Origin: Xanthobacteraceae bacterium
Lineage (GTDB): Bacteria; Pseudomonadota; Alphaproteobacteria; Rhizobiales; Xanthobacteraceae
Reading direction: 5' to 3'
Length of the DNA: 39,219 nt
Assembly: GCA_028290465.1 (NCBI GenBank)
Contig: JAQGJU010000104.1
Coordinates: 1 to 39,219 of the forward strand
Shown: in pieces, positions 12,586 to 20,760 of the stretch
How the letters are laid out: the number at the start of each line of letters is the position of its first letter
Position numbering within the stretch: the first letter of the stretch is position 1
Notes under the pieces: model-generated
Told to the model about the DNA's origin: nothing
The model's database searches: none
What the model saw: only the letters and a program-made list of their open reading frames with translations
Translations under genes and position numbers: made by a program

Positions 12586-13938
12586 ATGACAACATCTTCG
12601 CAGGATCTGACACCGGCCCCGTTTCTCGAAGCGTCGAAGCAGTTTGCCAGCGGCAAGGATACGCCGTCCGCTTTTCTGGAGCGTTGCCTGGTGACGTTCG
12701 CGAAGTACGAGAAGAATGTCGGCGCCTTCGTGCATTACGACCTGGATGGCGCCCGCGCGTCGGCCAAGCTTTCCGATGCGCGTTGGAAAGCCGGCAAGCC
12801 GCTGTCGCCGATCGACGGCATGCCGGTCGGCATCAAGGACATCATCGAGACGCAGGACATGCCGACCGAACAGGGCTCGCCGCTGTTCGTCGGCTATCGA
12901 ACGGCGCGCGATGCGGCCTCGGTTTCGGCGCTGCGCGAAGCCGGCGCGGTGCTGGTCGGCAAGACCGTGACCACGGAATTCGCTGCCAGCGAGCCGCGCG
13001 GCACCAAGAATCCGTGGGACATCACGCGCACGCCGGGCGGCTCCAGCAGCGGTTCGGCCGCGGCGGTCGGCTCCGGCATGCTGAGTGCCGGATTGGGCAC
13101 GCAGGTGATCGGGTCCATCTTGCGGCCGGCGAGCTTCTGCGGTTGCGTCGGCTTCAAGCCGAGTGTCGGCGCGATCAATCGCGGCGGCAGCTATGACGGT
13201 TTCAGCCAAAGCTGCACCGGTGTGCTCGGCGCCAGCGTGTCCGACACCTGGCAGGTGGCGTATGAGATCGCCTTGCGGGTCGGTGGCGATCCGGGCTTTT
13301 CACCGCTGATCGGCCCGGCCCAGCCGCCGGCCGCCAAGCAGCCGCGCCGGTTGGCCCTGCTGGAAACCGCCGGTTGGAGCGTCGCCTCGCAAGCCGCGAA
13401 GGATGCGCTGCTGGACGTGCGCGTGCGCTTGCAGAAGGCCGGTGTCGAGATCCTCGACCGTCGCGAGAGCGCGGACATCCAAGCCCTCGAGGATGCGATC
13501 GTCAGCGCGCGTCAACTGTCGATGGATATCAATGCGTTCGAAGGGCGCTGGCCGCTGAACACCTATCGCGACCGCGATGCCAGCAAGCTCAGCCAGTCGG
13601 CGCTGGGCCGTTTGGCTCAAGCCGAGAAGATGACGGCGGCCGAATATCGCGTGCTGCTGGCCGAGCGCATGCGGGTGCGCGGCATCTATGCGGAGCTGTC
13701 CGCGCAGTTCGACGGCTGCATCGTGCTGGCGGCGCCCGGAGCGGCACCGGTCGGTCTCGGCTCGACCGGCGATCCGTCCTTCGTGGTGCCGTTCTCGCTG
13801 CTTGGCGTGCCGGCGCTGTCGCTGCCGCTGCTGCGCGAACAGAATCTGCCGCTCGGCCTGCAGGTCACGGGATTTGAAGGTCGTGATGCCGACCTCTTCG
13901 CGTTGGCCGCGTGGCTGATACAGAAACTGGACAAGTAA
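12586..13938 (+). CDS. Amidase-signature family hydrolase (second copy, distinct subfamily)
   Basis: 450 residues. The triad is Lys84 in GMPVGIKDIIET, cis-Ser153 in PGGSSSGSAAA and Ser177 in GTQVIGSILRPASFCG. The GTQ..GS...RPA(S/A)FCG variant is typical of a different amidase branch from the one at 6778, related to enzymes acting on small amides or carboxylated ureas. Start ATG 12586 has AGGTAAG upstream. The stop lies 1 nt before the ATG of the UbiD-type gene, so the two are almost certainly co-translated. This suggests the amidase either feeds an aromatic acid to the decarboxylase or uses its product. The specific substrate is unknown. Confidence 0.93.
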   Translation: MTTSSQDLTPAPFLEASKQFASGKDTPSAFLERCLVTFAKYEKNVGAFVHYDLDGARASAKLSDARWKAGKPLSPIDGMPVGIKDIIETQDMPTEQGSPLFVGYRTARDAASVSALREAGAVLVGKTVTTEFAASEPRGTKNPWDITRTPGGSSSGSAAAVGSGMLSAGLGTQVIGSILRPASFCGCVGFKPSVGAINRGGSYDGFSQSCTGVLGASVSDTWQVAYEIALRVGGDPGFSPLIGPAQPPAAKQPRRLALLETAGWSVASQAAKDALLDVRVRLQKAGVEILDRRESADIQALEDAIVSARQLSMDINAFEGRWPLNTYRDRDASKLSQSALGRLAQAEKMTAAEYRVLLAERMRVRGIYAELSAQFDGCIVLAAPGAAPVGLGSTGDPSFVVPFSLLGVPALSLPLLREQNLPLGLQVTGFEGRDADLFALAAWLIQKLDK

Positions 13939-13939
13939 T

Positions 13940-15616
13940 ATGGCCGAACCGAAGGACATGTCGGCCGCGCTGGCGCGCTTCAAGGACGGCGCGCCCGCCA
14001 ATCCGCGCAACTACCCGGACCTGCACGAGCACGTGCTGGCGCTGGCGCGTGAGAATCTACTGGTTGTCGTCGACGAACCGATCAACAAAGACACCGAGAT
14101 GCACCCGCTGGTGCGCTGGCAGTATCGCGGCGGCATCCCCGAGCCGGAACGCAAGGCGTTTCTGTTCACCCAGCCGACCGATTCCAAGGGGCGCAAGTTC
14201 GACATCAGCGTGCTGGTGGCCGGGCTGGCGGCCAACCGCGCGGTCTATCAGACCGGCTTCGGCAAGCCGCTGGAAGACATCGGCCGCATCTGGGTCGAAG
14301 CCATCGCCAAGCCGATCACGCCGACGCTGGTCGAAAATGCGCCGTGCCATGACGTGGTAATCGTCGGCGACGAACTCGACCAGGACGGCAATTCGCTGGA
14401 CGGATTGCCAGTGCCGATCTCGACGCCGGGCTGGGACAACGGACCGTATCTATCGGCCGGCCACTACATCACCAAAGATCCGGACACCGGCGTGCAGAAC
14501 GTCGGCAATTATCGCGGCCAGCTGAAAGCACCGCGCCGGCTCGGCATGAATCCGTCGGTCGAGTTGCGTGCTGGCATCTATGCGCATTGGCTCAAATACA
14601 AGGCGCTCGGCAGACCGATGCCGTGCGCCGTCGTGATTGGCTGTCCGCCGGCAGTGTCTTACGCCGCCGTGCAAAAGATGCCGGAACATCTCGACGAAGT
14701 CGCGGTTGCGGGTGCGCTGGCCGGCGGCCCGATCAACGTGGTGCGCTGCAAGACCGTCGATCTGGTGGTGCCGGCGGAGTCCGAAATCGTCATCGAGGGT
14801 TTCATCAACACCGAGACACTGGAGCCGGAAGCGCCGTTCGGCGAGTCGCACGGCTATGTGAACCTGCAGGAATATAACGCGTTCATGGACGTGACGGCGA
14901 TCACCCGCCGCAAGCATCCGATCCTGACCTCGTTCATCAGCCAGGTGACGCCGAGCGAGTCGAGCGTGATCCGCAAGGTCGCGATGGAGCCGGTGTTCTT
15001 TAACCATCTGCGCAACGCGCTCGGCATCAAGGGCGTCAAGCGCGTGTCGATGCACGAACCGCTGACCAGCCTCTATGCGGTGATCGCCATTCAGGTCGAG
15101 CGCGGCATGATCGAGACCGAGATCTGGCGCGCGCTGTATGGCGCCTCGAGCCTGCATCGCTTCGCCGGTAAATGGATCATCGCGATCGACGAAGACATCG
15201 ACCCGGAAAACGCCGATGCGTTATTTTGGGCCATGTCTTATCGTTGCCAACCGCAGTACGACATGAAGGTACTGGATCACAAGGATCCGGGCCACGGTCC
15301 GCGCGGGCCGCGAGATAACGGCGAAAGCGCGGCGGTGCTCATCAACGCGACCCTGAAGGGCACTTTCGCGCCAGTGGCTTTGCCGAAGCGGGAATTCATG
15401 GAGAACGCGAAAGCGATCTGGGAACGTCTCGGACTGCCGGCGCTGAAGCCTGAATCGCCGTGGCACGGTTACGATCTTGGTTACTGGCCACCGCATCTGG
15501 AGAAACAAGCCAAGATGGCGACCGATGGCGATTACTTCATGATCGGCACGGAGATTGCAGGTCAGCGGCGGGCCGATGTCGAGATGAATCAGCCGCTTGA
15601 GCGTGAAGGCGGTTAG
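13940..15616 (+). CDS. UbiD-family prenylated-FMN-dependent decarboxylase
   Basis: 558 residues. The family's Glu-Arg-Glu catalytic set is visible: Arg192 in NVGNYRGQL, and Glu297 and Glu302 in EPEAPFGESHGY, with the spacing seen in Fdc1/UbiD. UbiD enzymes reversibly decarboxylate aromatic, heteroaromatic or alpha,beta-unsaturated acids, using prenyl-FMN made by UbiX. No UbiX-like gene is in the window, so the cofactor must come from elsewhere. The true UbiD of ubiquinone synthesis normally sits among biosynthetic genes. Here the context (amidase, FAD hydroxylase, ABC importer) points to a catabolic carboxylic acid substrate. The C-terminal part after about residue 500 is poorly defined. Confidence 0.9.
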   Translation: MAEPKDMSAALARFKDGAPANPRNYPDLHEHVLALARENLLVVVDEPINKDTEMHPLVRWQYRGGIPEPERKAFLFTQPTDSKGRKFDISVLVAGLAANRAVYQTGFGKPLEDIGRIWVEAIAKPITPTLVENAPCHDVVIVGDELDQDGNSLDGLPVPISTPGWDNGPYLSAGHYITKDPDTGVQNVGNYRGQLKAPRRLGMNPSVELRAGIYAHWLKYKALGRPMPCAVVIGCPPAVSYAAVQKMPEHLDEVAVAGALAGGPINVVRCKTVDLVVPAESEIVIEGFINTETLEPEAPFGESHGYVNLQEYNAFMDVTAITRRKHPILTSFISQVTPSESSVIRKVAMEPVFFNHLRNALGIKGVKRVSMHEPLTSLYAVIAIQVERGMIETEIWRALYGASSLHRFAGKWIIAIDEDIDPENADALFWAMSYRCQPQYDMKVLDHKDPGHGPRGPRDNGESAAVLINATLKGTFAPVALPKREFMENAKAIWERLGLPALKPESPWHGYDLGYWPPHLEKQAKMATDGDYFMIGTEIAGQRRADVEMNQPLEREGG

Positions 15617-15683
15617 CGACATCCAGATAGTTGAACATGCGGCAGTGCGACACCGTCGCACGCCACCAGTGCAGGAGAGAGTC

Positions 15684-16694
15684 ATGACGGTAACGATGAA
15701 CGCGCGGCTTCGCCGCTCTGGTATTCGGGTCGCGATGTTGCTGGCCGCCGTCGCGGTGGTGGCGATGAACTCGGCGAACGCGCAGGAACTCAAGCCGTGG
15801 CGCCACGGCGTCGTCGAGGCCAAGAGCGATGCCGGATTCGTCTTCATGGCGGCTAAGGGCGGGTTCGCCGAAAAGCAGGGCCTGAAGATCGAGATGATGC
15901 AGTTCAAGGGCGACGCGCTGGCGTTGCGCGCGCTGCTGGCCGGCGAGCTCGATAGCTACGAAGGCAGCCCTGGCGGCCCGCTGCTGGCCGGTACACGCGG
16001 CGGCGACATCAAGATCACCGGCTGCTACTGGCCGGGCCTGACCTACGGCATCTATTCCAAGCTCGACATAAAGAGCGCGGCGGACCTCAGGGGCAAGTCG
16101 CTGGCGATTTCGTCGCCCGGCGCGTTGCCGGATCTGCTCGCCCGCGCCGTGCTGGAAAAATACAATATCCCGGCGTCCGAGGTGAAGTTCAGCGCCATGG
16201 GCAGCGACAGCGACCGCTTCAAGGCAGTGACGGCCGGCATCGTCGATGCGGCCGGCGCCTCGACCGAATTCGTGCCCGTCGCCGAGAAAATGGGCGTCAA
16301 GCTGCTGGCGCACGCGCATGATGTTGTGCCGAACTATCTGCGCTTCTGCACCATGACCAGCGCCAAGACCATCGCGACGCGCGGCGACGATCTTGCCAAG
16401 TTCCTGGCCGCCGAGATGACCGCGTGGCGCTACGCGCTGGAAAACCGCGACAAGGTAGTCGCGCTGACCAACGAGATTACCGGCAGCAAGCCGGACGACG
16501 TGCGGCCAGGCTACATCTTCGACGAAGTGAAGAAGTATTCGGCGATCGATCCGACGATGCCGATCCCGATGGAAAAGCTGGCCTGGATGCAGGAACTGCT
16601 GATCAAGACCGGCAATCTGCCGAAGGCCGTCGATCTGAAGTCGCTGGTAGACGAAGGCCCGCGCGCCAAGGCGCTGGCCATTGTCGGAAAGTAA
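15684..16694 (+). CDS. ABC transporter periplasmic binding protein, NMT1/SsuA-like
   Basis: 336 residues from ATG 15684, preceded by AGGAGAGA. The frame is open back to a TTG at 15597 inside the UbiD gene, but the ATG has the RBS and yields a normal signal peptide (basic MNARLRRSG, hydrophobic core, cleavage near SANA-QE). The mature protein shows the NMT1/SsuA pattern: FMAAKGGFAEKQGLKIE, then LDSYEGSPGGPLLAG and the SADLRGKSLAIS hinge. The family binds sulfonates, pyrimidine precursors, nitriles, aromatic acids and other compounds. It is followed by its own ATPase and permease genes. Confidence 0.93.
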   Translation: MTVTMNARLRRSGIRVAMLLAAVAVVAMNSANAQELKPWRHGVVEAKSDAGFVFMAAKGGFAEKQGLKIEMMQFKGDALALRALLAGELDSYEGSPGGPLLAGTRGGDIKITGCYWPGLTYGIYSKLDIKSAADLRGKSLAISSPGALPDLLARAVLEKYNIPASEVKFSAMGSDSDRFKAVTAGIVDAAGASTEFVPVAEKMGVKLLAHAHDVVPNYLRFCTMTSAKTIATRGDDLAKFLAAEMTAWRYALENRDKVVALTNEITGSKPDDVRPGYIFDEVKKYSAIDPTMPIPMEKLAWMQELLIKTGNLPKAVDLKSLVDEGPRAKALAIVGK

Positions 16695-16706
16695 CTTCGG
16701 CGGGAA

Positions 16707-16742
16707 GTAAACTGCGTATCTAATGTAAACTGCTTATCTAAT
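16707..16742. repeat. Two tandem 18-bp direct repeats in an intercistronic gap
   Basis: GTAAACTGCGTATCTAAT (16707-16724) is immediately repeated as GTAAACTGCTTATCTAAT (16725-16742), differing at one base. It is AT-rich against the surrounding sequence and lies directly before a strong hairpin. Confidence 0.85.
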
Positions 16743-16744
16743 AG

Positions 16745-16768
16745 GGCGTCCGCGTCATCGCGGACGCC
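16745..16768 (+). promoter_or_regulatory. 10-bp intercistronic hairpin before the ATPase gene
   Basis: Perfect stem GGCGTCCGCG / CGCGGACGCC with loop TCAT. It ends directly before GAGGAG (16769-16774), the RBS of the ATPase gene. Such structures between binding-protein and ATPase genes often stabilise the upstream mRNA and lower downstream expression; that role is inferred. Confidence 0.65.
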
Positions 16769-16781
16769 GAGGAGTTAAACG

Positions 16782-17564
16782 ATGGGTGATGTCAGCCTGG
16801 TCGATGTATCGAAGCAGTTCACGCTGCGGATCGATACCGGCCTGCACACCGTGCACGCGCTTCGCAATGTCAATTTCACCATCCGCGATGGCGAGATCGC
16901 GGTACTGATCGGGCCGAGCGGCTGTGGCAAGACCACTGCACTACGCGTCGCGATGGGACTGGAGACTGCGTCGCGCGGCCAAGTGCGGGTCGACGGCCGC
17001 CAGGTGCATGGCTGCGGCCATGACCGCGGCATGGTGTTCCAGCACGCCGAATTGCTGCCCTGGCTCAGTGCGCTGCAGAACGTGATGTTCGGGCTGGAAA
17101 TGAAGGGCATGCGCGGCAGCGCGTTGCGCGACACTGCGATGCGCTATCTCGACCTTGTCGGGCTGAAGGACTCGGCGAACCGCCGTCCGCATCAATTGTC
17201 CGGCGGCATGAAACAGCGCGTCGGCATCGCCCGCGCGCTGGCCATCGATCCCGAAGTGCTGCTGATGGATGAGCCGTTCGGTGCGCTCGATGCGCAGACC
17301 CGTGAATCGCTGCAGGCCGAACTGCTCGACATCCATACGACGACCGGCAAGACCATCGTGTTCGTGACCCACGATCTTGATGAGGCGGTGCTGTTGGCCG
17401 ATCGCGTCATCGTCATGCGGGACGGCGCGGTGCAGGAAATCATCGACGTGCCGCTGCCGCGTCCGCGCGGCGATCTCGGGGTCGTGCGTGGCATGGCCGA
17501 GTTCGCGGAGACCCGTTACCGCATCTGGCAGGCCCTGCATCAGGCCCCCGGCGCGGTCCACTAA
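16782..17564 (+). CDS. ABC transporter ATPase, SsuB/TauB type
   Basis: 260 residues. Walker A GPSGCGKT at 44-51, Q-loop Gln87 in MVFQHAELLPW, signature LSGGMKQ at 139-145, Walker B VLLMDE at 159-164 with catalytic Glu164, and switch His197 in VTHDLDEA. This is a complete nucleotide-binding domain of the nitrate/sulfonate/taurine importer class. It acts at the inner face of the membrane with the permease encoded 21 nt downstream and, most likely, the binding protein at 15684. Confidence 0.95.
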   Translation: MGDVSLVDVSKQFTLRIDTGLHTVHALRNVNFTIRDGEIAVLIGPSGCGKTTALRVAMGLETASRGQVRVDGRQVHGCGHDRGMVFQHAELLPWLSALQNVMFGLEMKGMRGSALRDTAMRYLDLVGLKDSANRRPHQLSGGMKQRVGIARALAIDPEVLLMDEPFGALDAQTRESLQAELLDIHTTTGKTIVFVTHDLDEAVLLADRVIVMRDGAVQEIIDVPLPRPRGDLGVVRGMAEFAETRYRIWQALHQAPGAVH

Positions 17565-17585
17565 CGCAGCACTGGCGAGTACATC

Positions 17586-18425
17586 ATGGTCGAGTTGGTG
17601 AGGCAGGATATGTCGATGAACGATGGCAATATGGCAGGAGCGGCATCGGAGCGGGCGCCGCGCGCTCCGATGCCGTCATGGCTCATCACCGTGGGAACGG
17701 TCGTGTTCTTTATTGGGCTGTGGGAATTCTTCGGCCGCGACGTCAATCCGATATTTGGGTCGTATCCGAGCGCCATCGCGGTCGCCGGCTGGGAACTGGC
17801 GCTCAGCGGTCAGCTCGGCTCCGCGATGCTGGAGAGCCTTCGGCCGTTCGTGGTTGGGTATCTGATCTCCATTCTGGTCGGCGTGCCGCTCGGGCTGGTG
17901 CTCGGCCGGTTCCGGGTGATGGAGGCCGCATTGGGTATCTTCATTACCGGTGGTTACGCAATGCCGCTGGTCGCGCTGGTGCCGCTGCTGGTGCTGTGGC
18001 TCGGTCTCGGCTTCTGGGTCAAGGTCGCGGTGATCTTCCTGATGTGCGTGTTCCCGATCGCGATCAACACCTGGCTCGGCGTCAAGGTGGTGCCGAAGAC
18101 GCTGATCGAGGTCGGCCGCGCTTTCGTGGCGCCGGACCACGTTATTCTGCGCCGCATCGTGCTGCCGGCGACGTTGCCGTACATCATGGCGGGCCTGCGG
18201 CTGGCGGTCGGTCGCGGCGTCGTGGCGATGGTCATTGCCGAGTTCTTCACGGCAATCTCCGGTCTCGGCGGTATCATCATCAACGCGGCGAATAATTTCG
18301 ACACCGCGCGCATGTTCGTGCCCATCGTGGTGCTGATGGTGCTGGCCACCTTGCTCAATTCGCTGGTCGGCGTGATCGAGCGCAAGGTCGCGCCGTGGCA
18401 GGTCGAGATTGCGTCGCGGGATTGA
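17586..18425 (+). CDS. ABC transporter permease, SsuC/TauC type
   Basis: 279 residues from ATG 17586, with about six membrane segments and the cytoplasmic EAA-like coupling loop GRAFVAPDHVILRRIVLPA near 170-190. In-frame ATGs at 17610 and 17616 are alternatives; 17616 has the better RBS (AGGCAGGA), so the mature protein may be 10 residues shorter. It forms the membrane part of the importer with the ATPase just upstream. A palindromic repeat (18447-18564) separates it from the next gene. Confidence 0.93.
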   Translation: MVELVRQDMSMNDGNMAGAASERAPRAPMPSWLITVGTVVFFIGLWEFFGRDVNPIFGSYPSAIAVAGWELALSGQLGSAMLESLRPFVVGYLISILVGVPLGLVLGRFRVMEAALGIFITGGYAMPLVALVPLLVLWLGLGFWVKVAVIFLMCVFPIAINTWLGVKVVPKTLIEVGRAFVAPDHVILRRIVLPATLPYIMAGLRLAVGRGVVAMVIAEFFTAISGLGGIIINAANNFDTARMFVPIVVLMVLATLLNSLVGVIERKVAPWQVEIASRD

Positions 18426-18446
18426 GTTTCGACAGACGAGAGTTTG

Positions 18447-18564
18447 ACCCGTCATCCTGAGGTGCCCGGCGAAGCCGGGCCTCGAAGGATGAACGGTCCG
18501 GTGCTGTAACGTCCAGGCCGTCGCCCTTCGAGGCTCACTTCGTTCGCACCTCAGGGTGACGGGT
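18447..18564. repeat. Palindromic intergenic repeat, family 1, copy A
   Basis: 118 bp. Outer arms ACCCGTCATCCTGAGGTGC (18447-18465) and its near-perfect complement (18546-18564, one G.U-type change). Inner arms are built around CCTCGAAGGATG and CCCTTCGAGG. The same structure occurs at 22904-23020. It resembles cruciform repeats common in Bradyrhizobium-like genomes and could form a terminator or mRNA 3' structure. Confidence 0.85.
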
Positions 18565-18614
18565 ATGGCGAGTCATTGGTCGATGCGTCTATTGGCTGAA
18601 TATGGAGTTAGAGA

Positions 18615-19535
18615 ATGAAGCTCGCCGTGCCGGACATGATCTCGAATTCATACTTTCCCGCCATCGCGGCCATCGAACTCGGCTTCTTCAAACAGGAAGG
18701 CCTCGATGTCGAACTGGAAATGATCTTTCCGGTCGATAAGGCCTACGCCGCGATGCGCGACGGCGCGGTGGATTTCGTCGGCGGTTCGGCGCATTCGGCG
18801 CTCGCGGCGTTTCCGGAATGGCAGGGCGCCAAGCTGATCTGCGCGCAGGGGCAGGGCATGTACTGGTTCCTGGTGATGCGCAAGGATCTCAACATCGCGC
18901 GTGGCGACCTCAGCGCGCTCAAGGGCAAGCGCATCGGCGCAGCGCCGTGGGTCGAGATGGGCCTGCGGCAATTGCTGATCGATGCCGGCTTCGATCTGGC
19001 GCGCGACGACATCAAGATCGCGCCGGTGCCGGGCGCGCTCGGCGCCGGCGTCAATTTCGGCGTCACGGCCGCGCAGGCGCTGGCGGACGGCAAGATCGAC
19101 GGTTTCTGGGCCAACGGCATGGGCACCGAGGTGGCGGTGCGCAACGGCGTCGGCACCGTGGTGCTGGACATCCGACGCGGCGACGGGCCGAAGGGCTGCT
19201 TCAATTATACCATGGCGTCGATCGCGACGACCGAAGCGCTGATCGAGAAGTCGCCCGAGACCGCGGCGGCGGCGGTGCGGGCCATCGTGGCGACGCATAC
19301 CGCGCTGAAGAGGGACCCGTCGCTGGCCACCAAGGCGGCCGCGAAGCTGTTCCCGGCCAGCGAGACCGCGCTGATCGCGACCCTGATCGAGCGCGACCTG
19401 CCGTATTACGACGCGTCGATCTCGCCGGACTTCGTCGCCGGCATGAACCGCTTCTCGCGCGACATCGGGATCCTGAAGGGGGACGTGCCGTACGAGCGCG
19501 TCGTCGCGACGCAGTTTCGGGATTTGTGGAAGTAG
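18615..19535 (+). CDS. NMT1-like solute-binding-domain protein without signal peptide
   Basis: 306 residues. The N-terminus MKLAVPDMISNSYFPAIAAI runs straight into the NMT1/THI5 fold (GFFKQEGLDVELE, then SALKGKRIGAAPW). An in-frame TAG at 18609-18611, two codons upstream of the ATG, excludes any longer start, and GGAG precedes the ATG. The protein is therefore predicted to be cytoplasmic, unlike the other three NMT1-type proteins in this window. It could be a cytosolic ligand sensor or chaperone, an enzyme of the THI5 type, or a binding protein that lost export. It follows the ABC permease after a repeat and ends module 1. Confidence 0.88.
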   Translation: MKLAVPDMISNSYFPAIAAIELGFFKQEGLDVELEMIFPVDKAYAAMRDGAVDFVGGSAHSALAAFPEWQGAKLICAQGQGMYWFLVMRKDLNIARGDLSALKGKRIGAAPWVEMGLRQLLIDAGFDLARDDIKIAPVPGALGAGVNFGVTAAQALADGKIDGFWANGMGTEVAVRNGVGTVVLDIRRGDGPKGCFNYTMASIATTEALIEKSPETAAAAVRAIVATHTALKRDPSLATKAAAKLFPASETALIATLIERDLPYYDASISPDFVAGMNRFSRDIGILKGDVPYERVVATQFRDLWK

Positions 19536-19546
19536 GCTCTTTCTTT

Positions 19547-19686
19547 CCTTCCCCCTTGCGGGGAGGGTCGACGGCCGTCGCGAAGCGACGGACGGCGGGG
19601 TGGGGTGAATAGTCGGCATGATGCGATAGATACCCCCCACCCGGCGCGCTACGCGCGCCACCCTCCCCGCGAGGGGGAGGGTTAAG
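19547..19686. repeat. Palindromic intergenic repeat, family 2, copy A
   Basis: Composite element between the convergent genes ending at 19535 and 19729. The first half has a CCCCC-TTGC-GGGGAGGG hairpin, a GTCGCGAAGCGAC hairpin and GGGGTGGGG. The second half mirrors it: CCCCCCACCC, a GGCGCGCTACGCGCGCC hairpin and a CCCTCCCC-GCGA-GGGGGAGGG hairpin followed by TTAAG. It is the same design as 28123-28251 and probably terminates both convergent units. Confidence 0.85.
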
Positions 19687-19728
19687 AGCGCTCGCCTTTT
19701 CGGCTTCAGAACTATTGAGAGGCTGAGC

Positions 19729-20679
19729 CTACTTTCGCTCCAGCGCCCAGCGCGGCAACATCGCGTGGATGCCCTTCTGGCCGTTCACCAACTGCGTGAC
19801 GTGCAGATCTGCCGCGACGCTGCACAGCGAATAGGCGTCTTCGTCGCTGAGCTTCGTGACCGCTACGATATGCCGGATCATTGCGCGCAGCGCCTTCTTG
19901 GCGGCGTCGTCCAGATCCTCGTCGAAGCCCATGGTGATGATATGGGTCGGCGTCTCAGCCCACGGGCCCAATAGTTTGGTCTGCTTCTCCAGCGTGATCC
20001 GAAAGGTGCCGCGCAGCGAGGTCTCGATCGCCGTCAGGCAGACTTCGCCATGGCCCTGCGCGGCGTGGCCGTCGCCGACCGAAAAAAGCCCGCCCGGACA
20101 CCATACCGGCAGATGCAGAGTTGCGCCGGCCACCAGATCCTTGCAGTCGATATTGCCGCCGAAGGCGCGCGGCATCACGGAGGTCTGCCGGCCCCAGGCG
20201 GCGGGCGGTGCGGTGCCCATGCAGCCGAAGAACGGCGCGGCCGGTACGTCCAATCCCCAGGGCATGTGGACGACGCCGCGCGAGATATCGATGCCGATAT
20301 GCATCAGGCGCGCGGTCGGGAAATCCTCGGGCAGGGTGCCGCTGAGCGGCCGGATCAGATTGTAGCCCCAGTCCTGCCGCAGCTTGATGTCGAGAATCTC
20401 GACGCACAGCGAGTCGCCGATTTCGGCGCCCTCGACCGCGACCGGGCCGGTGAGGAGATGCGGGCCGGGGCCGGGCTTCGTGGCGCTCAACACGTCGAGA
20501 TGGAACGGCAGGAGGGTAAAGCCCGACGCCGGATCCGGCAGGTTGTCGGGCGTGGCTGACAGCGTGTTCATGGTCACGGTGTCGCCGGACTGGATGGTCG
20601 CCACCGGCGGCACGGATGCGTCGAAATGGCCCCACTGCACGTTGCCGGGCTCGGCCGTCACATCGAAATGGCGGCTCAT
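19729..20679 (-). CDS. Formamidase/acetamidase (FmdA/AmdA) family protein
   Basis: 316 residues from ATG 20679; the open frame continues upstream, but this ATG begins the family core. Recognisable FmdA/AmdA features are VQWGHFDASVPPV near the N-terminus, GPVAVEGAEIGDSL, the GGNIDCKDL segment and LFSVGDGHAAQGHGEV with Asp/His residues at the active site. The family hydrolyses formamide, acetamide and related short amides to ammonia and acid. The start overlaps (ATGA) a 5-codon leader ORF with a better RBS. It lies 81 nt behind the LysR gene on the same strand, probably as one unit, and is divergent from the module 2 importer. Confidence 0.93.
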   Translation of the reverse strand: MSRHFDVTAEPGNVQWGHFDASVPPVATIQSGDTVTMNTLSATPDNLPDPASGFTLLPFHLDVLSATKPGPGPHLLTGPVAVEGAEIGDSLCVEILDIKLRQDWGYNLIRPLSGTLPEDFPTARLMHIGIDISRGVVHMPWGLDVPAAPFFGCMGTAPPAAWGRQTSVMPRAFGGNIDCKDLVAGATLHLPVWCPGGLFSVGDGHAAQGHGEVCLTAIETSLRGTFRITLEKQTKLLGPWAETPTHIITMGFDEDLDDAAKKALRAMIRHIVAVTKLSDEDAYSLCSVAADLHVTQLVNGQKGIHAMLPRWALERK

Positions 20680-20693
20680 GTGAGGTTGCTCAT
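20676..20693 (-). promoter_or_regulatory. Five-codon leader ORF overlapping the FmdA-family start
   Basis: On the minus strand GGAG (20704-20701) lies 7 nt before an ATG at 20693 that reads M-S-N-L-T-stop. Its TGA overlaps the FmdA start as ATGA (20679-20676). The main ATG has only a weak RBS of its own, so translation may be coupled through this mini-ORF. A single-base frameshift in the sequence or the strain would be an alternative explanation. Confidence 0.5.
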
Positions 20694-20760
20694 GGTGTAG
20701 CTCCGTTTGGATGGATGGATCGTCCGGCAATGCCAGCAAGTTTCGCGCCAGATCGGTCGG

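Noticed and set aside
10068-12656. 862-codon open frame on the minus strand opposite the Bug and FAD monooxygenase genes
   Set aside because: Both plus-strand genes have clear family motifs. The antisense product is Arg/His-rich without recognisable domains.
15597-15683. TTG start adding 29 residues to the NMT1-type protein at 15684
   Set aside because: It overlaps the UbiD-like gene and lacks an RBS, whereas ATG 15684 has AGGAGAGA and a signal peptide.
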